NCBI GenBank assembly: GCA_946481475.1
Contig: CAMLOB010000073.1
Coordinates: forward strand, 1 to 11,533
Reading direction: 5' to 3'
Length of the DNA: 11,533 nucleotides
Source of the DNA: an uncultured Chlorobiota bacterium
GTDB lineage: Bacteria > Bacteroidota > Kapaibacteriia > OLB7
In this document: piece by piece, positions 7,187 to 11,533 of the stretch
How positions within the stretch are numbered: the first letter of the stretch is position 1
Layout: each line of letters begins with the position of its first letter
Notes under the pieces: model-generated
What the model saw: only the letters and a program-made list of their open reading frames with translations
What the model was told of the DNA's origin: nothing
The model's database searches: none
Program-made: the position numbers and the translations under genes

Positions 7187-7688
7187 CTTTCACCAGTTCC
7201 TTCAGTTTATTCTCCAGTCTGCTTACCTCATCGTTCGATCCCTTTCCCCAGGCCCGATACTTCACAACGCCGTTTGCATCAGCCAGCACCAGAGTGGGAT
7301 GGCCTTCCTTCATGTTCAGTCCCTTGATCAGGACTCCTTTCCAATCCATCAGGATCGGATATTTGAACTCGTCCTTGAATCTCCCGCGGATGTATCCCTT
7401 GAGGAAACCCGGAACGGAGGTAACGTCGGCCACAGGGACGAAGTGAATATTGTCCTTGTATTTCGGGACCAGGTGTTTTGTCCAGTTATCCACGTAGTCG
7501 TATGCATCCTGATCACAAACCACATAGAGAGCCGGTTTCCCGTTGTAATCCGAGTTCTTCCACACCTTTTCAAACTGATCTTCAATACTGAAAGAGGGGA
7601 CGGGTGAGCCGACACTGATCAGGCCGAGAAGCACCGGTGAGAGAAGGATAAGTAGACAGGGTGCGAGGACAGTTTGACAACGGGTCAT
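7179..7688 (-). CDS. Exported YtfJ-like thioredoxin-fold protein lacking CXXC
   Basis: A 169-residue protein with a hydrophobic N-terminal segment (LAPCLLILLSPVLLGLISVG), a signal peptide or membrane anchor. The mature part begins PVPSFSIEDQ, the usual entry to peroxiredoxin/thioredoxin-like domains, and shows the beta strand KPALYVVC at 51-58 where thioredoxins place their CXXC. Here the segment reads CDQDAYDYV, with a lone Cys58, so disulfide exchange of the normal kind is unlikely. The second half (YPILMDWKGVLIKGLNMKEG, then PTLVLADANGVVKYRAWG) resembles E. coli YtfJ, a periplasmic thioredoxin-fold protein also without CXXC and of unclear function. A weak purine-rich site (AAGAGA) precedes the ATG. 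It lies 11 bases after the DUF1573-like gene and overlaps the lipoprotein gene by 8 bases: one operon. The fold is fairly likely, the function unknown. Confidence 0.8.
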   Translation of the reverse strand: MTRCQTVLAPCLLILLSPVLLGLISVGSPVPSFSIEDQFEKVWKNSDYNGKPALYVVCDQDAYDYVDNWTKHLVPKYKDNIHFVPVADVTSVPGFLKGYIRGRFKDEFKYPILMDWKGVLIKGLNMKEGHPTLVLADANGVVKYRAWGKGSNDEVSRLENKLKELVKDE

Positions 7689-7699
7689 GGTCTCTTCTT

Positions 7700-8191
7700 T
7701 TAATTTCTGTGTTCCTCAGGTTCAACTGCTGTGGTTTTCTTTCGGATATAAAGTCGCATCGGACTATCGGGGTTTTGTGTCGTGTAGACGTCGACCGTGT
7801 AGGGCTGCGTATCGCTCATACGTTTGGTTGACAGACCCACATAGATTTCCCCATCCTGCTCCTTGCGGGCAAAGCTTTTCTGGATTGTTGCAAGGATACA
7901 ACCGCAACTCGGTTCCACCCGGTCGAGAACAACCAGACTGTCCGATCCGTTCCTCACATACAGTCGGAACGTGACGAACTCGGCCGTGTCAACTACTTCG
8001 TACTCATACATACTCAGCGATACGGAAGGCTGTTCGGGCACTTGGGGAGGAGAAGAATTTTCAGTGATCGTATCCTGCTGCGGTTTTCCTGTTTCTGTCG
8101 TAGTTTCGGTCTGGCCACGGCAGGAATTCGTAAGTGTGCCCGACAACAGCAGTACGATACCAAGGTGTATGAGTCTCTGTTCGTTCTTCAT
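7700..8191 (-). CDS. DUF1573-like exported protein
   Basis: A 163-residue protein. The N-terminus (KNEQRLIHLGIVLLLSG) is a signal peptide; Cys24 follows LTNS, an imperfect lipobox, so lipid anchoring is possible but not certain. A Thr/Glu/Pro-rich linker (about 27-57) leads to an immunoglobulin-like beta domain: EFVTFRLYVRNGSDSLVVLDRVEPSCGC, then EIYVGLSTKR and YTVDVYTTQN. The SCGC motif at 95-98, placed after a strand ending in DRVEP, is the hallmark of DUF1573, a family common in Bacteroidota envelopes and of unknown biochemical role. It is the first gene of the operon with the YtfJ-like protein and the lipoprotein, so all three products act outside the cytoplasm. The start is 33 bases from the divergent aat start, so the two promoters must overlap or extend into the coding regions. 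Confidence 0.85.
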   Translation of the reverse strand: MKNEQRLIHLGIVLLLSGTLTNSCRGQTETTTETGKPQQDTITENSSPPQVPEQPSVSLSMYEYEVVDTAEFVTFRLYVRNGSDSLVVLDRVEPSCGCILATIQKSFARKEQDGEIYVGLSTKRMSDTQPYTVDVYTTQNPDSPMRLYIRKKTTAVEPEEHRN

Positions 8192-8224
8192 AGCTCAACT
8201 TTTTACTCTAACCTATATGGCCCT

Positions 8225-8854
8225 ATGGAAGGTCCTGTATTGACGTCCGAATTACTCCTGTCGGCTTACTGCGAAGGGTATTTTCCCATGGCCGAACATC
8301 GTCAAGGAGAGATTGCCTGGTTCAAGCCCGAGAAGCGGGCTATCCTTCGCTTTGAGGATCTGCGCGTCTCCCGTTCTCTTGCAAAGGTAGTGCGCTCCGG
8401 CGAATATACCCTCCGGTTTGATTCCGCATTCCCCGAAGTTATTCATTCCTGTGCTCTGCTGCGCGACGAGACCTGGATTTCCCCCGAAATCGAAGAGGCC
8501 TATATCAATCTTCACCGTCTCGGTCTGGCACACAGCGTTGAAGCCTGGCATCAGGGTGAACTTGCGGGGGGACTTTACGGCGTCTCGATCAACGGTGCCT
8601 TTTTTGGCGAATCGATGTTTCATCGGCGACGTGATGCCTCGAAGGTCGCTCTGGTTTATCTTGTCGAACACCTGATTCAGCGTGGTTTCGTTCTCCTCGA
8701 TTGCCAATACATTAATCCTCACATGGAATCGCTGGGAGCTACTGAAATCCTTTCTTCCGAGTATGATCGATTACTTGACGAGGCACTTGCGACATCGACC
8801 ACATTTCTCGATTCTACGCCATTTCTGCAAATTCGACCCCGACAATCGGAGTAG
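8225..8854 (+). CDS. aat: Leucyl/phenylalanyl-tRNA--protein transferase
   Basis: A 209-residue protein that matches Aat along its length: LLLSAYCEGYFPMAE (11-24), IAWFKPEKRAIL (30-41), DETWISPEIEEAY (81-93), AHSVEAW (102-108), GGLYGV (115-120), FFGESMF (126-132), ASK (138-140) and HMESLGATEI (166-175). The enzyme moves Leu or Phe from aminoacyl-tRNA to proteins with N-terminal Lys or Arg, marking them for ClpS/ClpAP degradation in the cytoplasmic N-degron pathway. It is shorter than E. coli Aat at the N-terminus, as in many other phyla. The frame is open further upstream, but that would overlap the divergent DUF1573-like gene, and the homology begins just after the ATG at 8225. No Shine-Dalgarno sequence is seen. 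mnmE follows 57 bases later on the same strand and may share the transcript. Confidence 0.95.
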   Translation: MEGPVLTSELLLSAYCEGYFPMAEHRQGEIAWFKPEKRAILRFEDLRVSRSLAKVVRSGEYTLRFDSAFPEVIHSCALLRDETWISPEIEEAYINLHRLGLAHSVEAWHQGELAGGLYGVSINGAFFGESMFHRRRDASKVALVYLVEHLIQRGFVLLDCQYINPHMESLGATEILSSEYDRLLDEALATSTTFLDSTPFLQIRPRQSE

Positions 8855-8911
8855 GTTCCGCACGTCACCCAACGTTGCTTTTCACTGAGTTCCAACAGTT
8901 TCCCGGTTTTC

Positions 8912-10291
8912 ATGCTTGATCCACAGCCAATTGTTGCACGTGCAACACCTCTGGGGGAAGGGGCCATTGCCGTTGTTCGTCTCAGCGGACCCGGTGTCTT
9001 TCATATTGCCGATACGGTTTTCTTTCCCGAGAACGGCCGTCCTTTGTCAACAGCTCCTCAGCGCTCCATGGTATACGGTCGGCTTGTTGACGGACAACGA
9101 ATCCTTGATCGTCCTCTTGCCGTCCGTTTTGTCGCCCCCTATTCCTTTACCGGCGAGGATATGATTGAATTCCACCTGCATGGAAATCCATTGATCGTTG
9201 AGGCCGTCCTCCGTCTGTGTATAGATGCCGGCTGTCGTCTCGCATTACCTGGCGAGTTCTCGCGCCGCGCGTTTCTGAACGGAAAGATGGACCTTGCTCA
9301 GGCTGAAGGTCTGGCTGAAGTAATTCGTGCCGAGTCTGACGCTGCTCTGGATCTTGCCCAACGTCAACTTGGCGGTGAACTTTCCCGTCGTTTTCAAGGA
9401 TTCAGACAAGCTATTGTTGAATTCCTTGCTTTGATGGAACTTGAGCTTGATTTTGTTCAGGAGGGGTATGAACTGCTCGATACCGATCGACTCCTCGCTA
9501 CACTGAACGAGTTACGGCACCAGGTGGCCGAACTCCTTGCTTCTTACCGGACTGGAGATCGCCTTCGACGCGGTCCTCGTATCCTTCTTCTTGGAAGACC
9601 GAATGCCGGTAAATCAAGCCTTTTCAATGCAATCCTCGGCTACAGTCGTGCGCTGGTCAGTGATGTTCCCGGAACCACCCGTGACTATATTGAAGAGCGG
9701 CTTCTTCATCGCGGAGTTGTCCTCCACTTCCTCGATTCCGCCGGAATTCGTGAGACCACCGACGCGATTGAATCCGAGGGAGTTGCTCGTGCGCACGATC
9801 TGATTCCGCTGGCCGATCACATCCTCTATCTGATTGACGGCACTCTGTCTGATGCTGACAGAACGAACGAATTTCTTTATATCGACAGGCTCTCACGCGC
9901 ATTTCCCGAACCTCGTTTTATTCCTGTTCTGACTAAGAGTGACCTTGGAACGGTGAATTCCGTTGACTTTGCTGTCTCTGTCTTCCAACGTCATTCTATT
10001 GAGGCTCTCCTTGATAACATGACGGAGCTTTATACGGCTGCCCAGACCTCACGTCTGCTCCTTCTTTCCCAGCGTCAATTCTTCTTGCTTCGTTCCATTG
10101 ACTCTATCCTGAAGGAAATCCTTCAACCCATTACTGATAGCCATGCGGCTTCTCTCCCTTCAGAGCTTTTCACGGAATTGATATCGACCGATTTACGGAG
10201 CCTGTTGCAACCCCTCTCAGAACTTACCGGTGAGACCACAAATGAGGATGTGCTCGATGCCGTATTTTCCAGTTTCTGTATAGGCAAGTAG
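8912..10291 (+). CDS. mnmE: tRNA uridine-5-carboxymethylaminomethyl GTPase MnmE
   Basis: A 459-residue protein, the usual length for MnmE. The N-terminal folate-binding domain starts IVARATPLGEGAIAVVRLSG (7-26) and includes LPGEFSRRAFLNGKMDLAQA (112-131). The inserted GTPase domain has G1 GRPNAGKS (228-235), G2 GTTRD (254-258), G3 DSAG (275-278; usually DTAG) and G4 TKSD (341-344; usually NKxD). The C-terminus ends in CIGK (456-459), carrying the conserved cysteine of the active centre. With MnmG it installs the (carboxymethyl)aminomethyl group on U34 of certain tRNAs, using GTP, methylene-tetrahydrofolate, FAD and glycine or ammonium. The partner gene follows 95 bases downstream. The ATG at 8912 has no Shine-Dalgarno sequence but places the conserved N-terminus correctly. 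A 16-bp CACGTG palindrome lies inside codons 7-12. Confidence 0.97.
   Translation: MLDPQPIVARATPLGEGAIAVVRLSGPGVFHIADTVFFPENGRPLSTAPQRSMVYGRLVDGQRILDRPLAVRFVAPYSFTGEDMIEFHLHGNPLIVEAVLRLCIDAGCRLALPGEFSRRAFLNGKMDLAQAEGLAEVIRAESDAALDLAQRQLGGELSRRFQGFRQAIVEFLALMELELDFVQEGYELLDTDRLLATLNELRHQVAELLASYRTGDRLRRGPRILLLGRPNAGKSSLFNAILGYSRALVSDVPGTTRDYIEERLLHRGVVLHFLDSAGIRETTDAIESEGVARAHDLIPLADHILYLIDGTLSDADRTNEFLYIDRLSRAFPEPRFIPVLTKSDLGTVNSVDFAVSVFQRHSIEALLDNMTELYTAAQTSRLLLLSQRQFFLLRSIDSILKEILQPITDSHAASLPSELFTELISTDLRSLLQPLSELTGETTNEDVLDAVFSSFCIGK
8932..8947. promoter_or_regulatory. Perfect CACGTG palindrome inside mnmE; possible parS variant
   Basis: TGTTGCACGTGCAACA is a perfect 16-bp palindrome matching the widespread ParB-binding consensus TGTTTCACGTGAAACA at 14 of 16 positions, the two differences being a symmetrical pair (positions 5 and 12). 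It lies over codons 7-12 of mnmE (IVARAT), where the protein sequence is constrained, so chance is not excluded. parS sites inside genes near the origin are common. Confidence 0.4.
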
Positions 10292-10316
10292 TGAAAGCTC
10301 CGGCAAGCAAGTCGCA

Positions 10317-10332
10317 AGTTCCACGTGAAACA
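10317..10332. promoter_or_regulatory. parS-like site between mnmE and mnmG
   Basis: AGTTCCACGTGAAACA matches the chromosomal parS consensus TGTTTCACGTGAAACA at 14 of 16 positions: the right half is perfect, the C at position 5 is the base used in the TGTTCCACGTGGAACA form, and only the first base is atypical. It lies in the non-coding gap between mnmE and mnmG, genes that in many bacteria stand beside rsmG, parA and parB near the replication origin. I infer a ParB-binding centromere site; parAB itself is not in the window. Confidence 0.55.
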
Positions 10333-10386
10333 TGTCACCGTCAACCGGAATTCTTAAGAAAACTCAGTGCTGAATCGGCAGGAAAT

Positions 10387-11160
10387 ATGAATAGTCAGAT
10401 ATATGATATTGTTGTGATTGGGGGGGGGCATGCGGGTATTGAAGCTGCTTCAGCTTCGGCCCGAATGGGGTGCCGAACCGCTCTTGTCACACTCGAGTTG
10501 GCAGCGATCGGTCGCCTCTCATGTAATCCGGCGATAGGAGGGATAGCCAAGGGACAACTTGTCTGCGAGATTGATGCCCTCGGAGGAGAAATGGCTGGTC
10601 TGGCTGATCGCTCCGGCATTCAATTCAAAACGCTGGGAACGAAAAAAGGGCCGGCAATGTGGTCACCCCGGTCGCAGAACGATAAAGACCTGTATCCGAG
10701 ATATGCCAGAGAGAGACTGGAGGAAATTGACGGACTCGACTTGATAGAATCTTCTGTTGATGATATTCGGATCGAAGAGGGGAGAATCGTGGGGGTTGCC
10801 CTTGGGAGCGGCAGATTTCTTTCCTGTCGGGCCGTCGTTCTCTGCGCCGGCACATTCCTGTGTGGAAGGATGTATACCGGGGAACACCAGACAGTGGGGG
10901 GAAGAATTGATGAAACATCGGCCGAACATCTTAGCGGATCCCTGCGGAACGTTGGCTTTGAAACCGGCAGATTGAAAACCGGAACACCCCCTCGAATCGC
11001 CCGGGATTCGATAGATTTCTCACAGTGCGAGAAAGATTTCGGAGATCGGAATCCTCGCCCTTTCTCCCGTTCTACCCAATCGGTCCGAAACAGCATTGTC
11101 TGCTACACAACCTGGACGAACTCCAACACCCACGCAATCCTGGAACGGGGTTTCGATCGG
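10387..11160 (+). CDS. mnmG: tRNA uridine-5-carboxymethylaminomethyl enzyme MnmG, N-terminal part only
   Basis: About 258 residues of genuine MnmG are present, against roughly 620 in the complete protein. The FAD-binding Rossmann motif VVIGGGHAGIEAA is at 9-21, followed by AIGRLSCNPAIGGIAKGQLV, EIDALGGEM, KKGPAMWSPRSQ, VVLCAGTFLCGRM, GRLKTGTPPR and SIDFS, all conserved family blocks. MnmG is the FAD enzyme that works with MnmE on U34 of tRNAs. AGGA lies 4-5 bases before the ATG. Homology holds to THAILERGFDR at about 11,160, where the family continues with Ser-Pro; from there the frame stays open to the right edge but encodes an unrelated, Arg/Ala/His-rich peptide antisense to a nadE fragment. 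The break is a sequence join, not a frameshift or stop, so the gene is probably intact in the real genome. The chimeric tail should not be annotated as MnmG. Confidence 0.95.
11140..11160. other. Chimeric junction between mnmG and a foreign nadE fragment
   Basis: To the left of about 11,160 the plus strand encodes MnmG; to the right of about 11,140 the minus strand encodes NAD+ synthetase. Over these ~21 bases both readings make sense: ILERGFDR ends in MnmG, and PIETPFQ in NadE. Base composition rises abruptly to strongly GC-rich after the join, with codons ending mostly in G or C on the nadE strand. No insertion sequence end, direct repeat or attachment site is visible. A short shared word at the switch is what a k-mer assembler or a ligation/amplification chimera leaves. 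Confidence 0.8.
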
Positions 11161-11533
11161 CAACTCCAGCAGGCGCACGCCCAATGCCGCGCATTGCTCC
11201 GCCGCCAGGTCGTTGCTGAGTTCGGCGGTGAAGCGCGACGGCATCCGCACCGCGGTGACGTTGTCGGCGCCGAGCGCATCGACCGCGATCGCCAGCACCA
11301 CCGAGGAATCGATGCCGCCGGACAGGCCGAGCCAGGCCTTGTCGAAGCCGTTCTTGCGGCAGTAGTCGCCGGTGCCGCGCACCACCGCGCGCCACGCCAG
11401 CGCATCGCGGCTCTCGTCGCCGTCCACCGTCCACCGCACCGCGCTGAAACGGCGCGATCCGGGATCGAAATCCGCGACCAGCCAGTCGTCGAGGAAGGCC
11501 GCCGCCGCTGGATGCACGATGCCGTCGCCGTCG
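11140..11533 (-). CDS. nadE: NAD+ synthetase fragment (both ends missing), probably foreign
   Basis: The minus strand is open from the right edge to the junction, giving about 131 residues. The core is KAWLGLSGGIDSSVVLAIAV, with the SGGIDS pyrophosphatase loop that binds ATP, followed by DALGADNVTAVRMPSRFTAE and LSNDLAAEQCAALGVRLLEL, typical of NAD+ synthetase, which converts deamido-NAD to NAD using ATP and ammonia or glutamine. The sequence before it (AFLDDWLVADFD ... ALAWRAVVRGTGDYCRKNGF) fits the linker after an N-terminal nitrilase domain, so the intact gene would be the glutamine-dependent form of about 540 residues. A GTG at 11517 is not the true start, since the frame and likely homology continue past the edge. 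Past the junction the frame runs on as antisense mnmG to a stop near 11,020, which is meaningless. High GC and wording suggest a gammaproteobacterial (Xanthomonadales-like) donor; that is an impression only. Confidence 0.85.

Noticed and set aside
7487..7495. Near match to a DnaA box (TTATCCACG)
   Set aside because: A single site inside the coding sequence of the YtfJ-like gene, with no cluster or AT-rich region nearby; not evidence of an origin in the window.
11161..11533. In-frame extension of mnmG to the right edge as a divergent MnmG C-terminus or a fusion
   Set aside because: The extension is antisense to a well-conserved NAD+ synthetase segment on the minus strand and has none of the MnmG C-terminal blocks.
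11140..11533. nadE fragment as evidence of horizontal transfer or a genomic rearrangement
   Set aside because: No mobile element ends or repeats at the join, both genes are cut mid-domain, and the switch occurs over a k-mer-sized shared word; an artefact is simpler.

Overview
The window looks like a chromosomal segment from a bacterium of the Bacteroidota/Chlorobiota/Ignavibacteriota/Kapabacteria side of the FCB group. The main sign is two exported proteins with a type IX secretion (T9SS) C-terminal sorting domain or its typical YPNP/FPNP entry motif. Supporting signs are small lipoproteins, a DUF1573-type protein, and several genes without a Shine-Dalgarno sequence. This placement is inferred from protein style and has not been tested phylogenetically. 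Base composition is moderate in GC up to about 11,160 and then becomes sharply GC-rich.

Layout. Positions 1-3,311 carry five genes on the minus strand: a T9SS-type exported protein cut by the left edge, an AraC-family regulator, a small Cys-rich zinc-ribbon protein, a small T9SS cargo protein, and a double zinc-ribbon protein. The last two are joined by an ATGA overlap, with a hairpin terminator after the cargo gene. A divergent intergenic region with a strong dyad leads into a 1,108-residue STAND-type ATPase on the plus strand that ends in a winged-helix plus BTAD module. Converging on it is a three-gene minus-strand operon of exported proteins: a DUF1573-like protein, a YtfJ/thioredoxin-fold protein without CXXC, and a lipoprotein. 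From 8,225 the plus strand carries housekeeping genes: aat (leucyl/phenylalanyl-tRNA-protein transferase), mnmE, and the first ~258 codons of mnmG. MnmE and MnmG together modify the wobble uridine of tRNAs.

Two things deserve attention. First, two CACGTG-centred 16-mers flank or lie in mnmE, each matching the chromosomal parS consensus at 14 of 16 positions. This fits the common position of mnmE/mnmG near oriC and parAB, and suggests a ParB-binding centromere region. Second, mnmG is broken at about 11,140-11,160, where the sequence switches within about 20 bp to an antisense fragment of a GC-rich NAD+ synthetase gene (nadE) of proteobacterial appearance. This is most simply an assembly or library chimera, so the right-hand ~370 bp should not be treated as part of this genome. 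I found no clearly new multi-gene defence or mobile system, CRISPR array, tRNA or rRNA gene.
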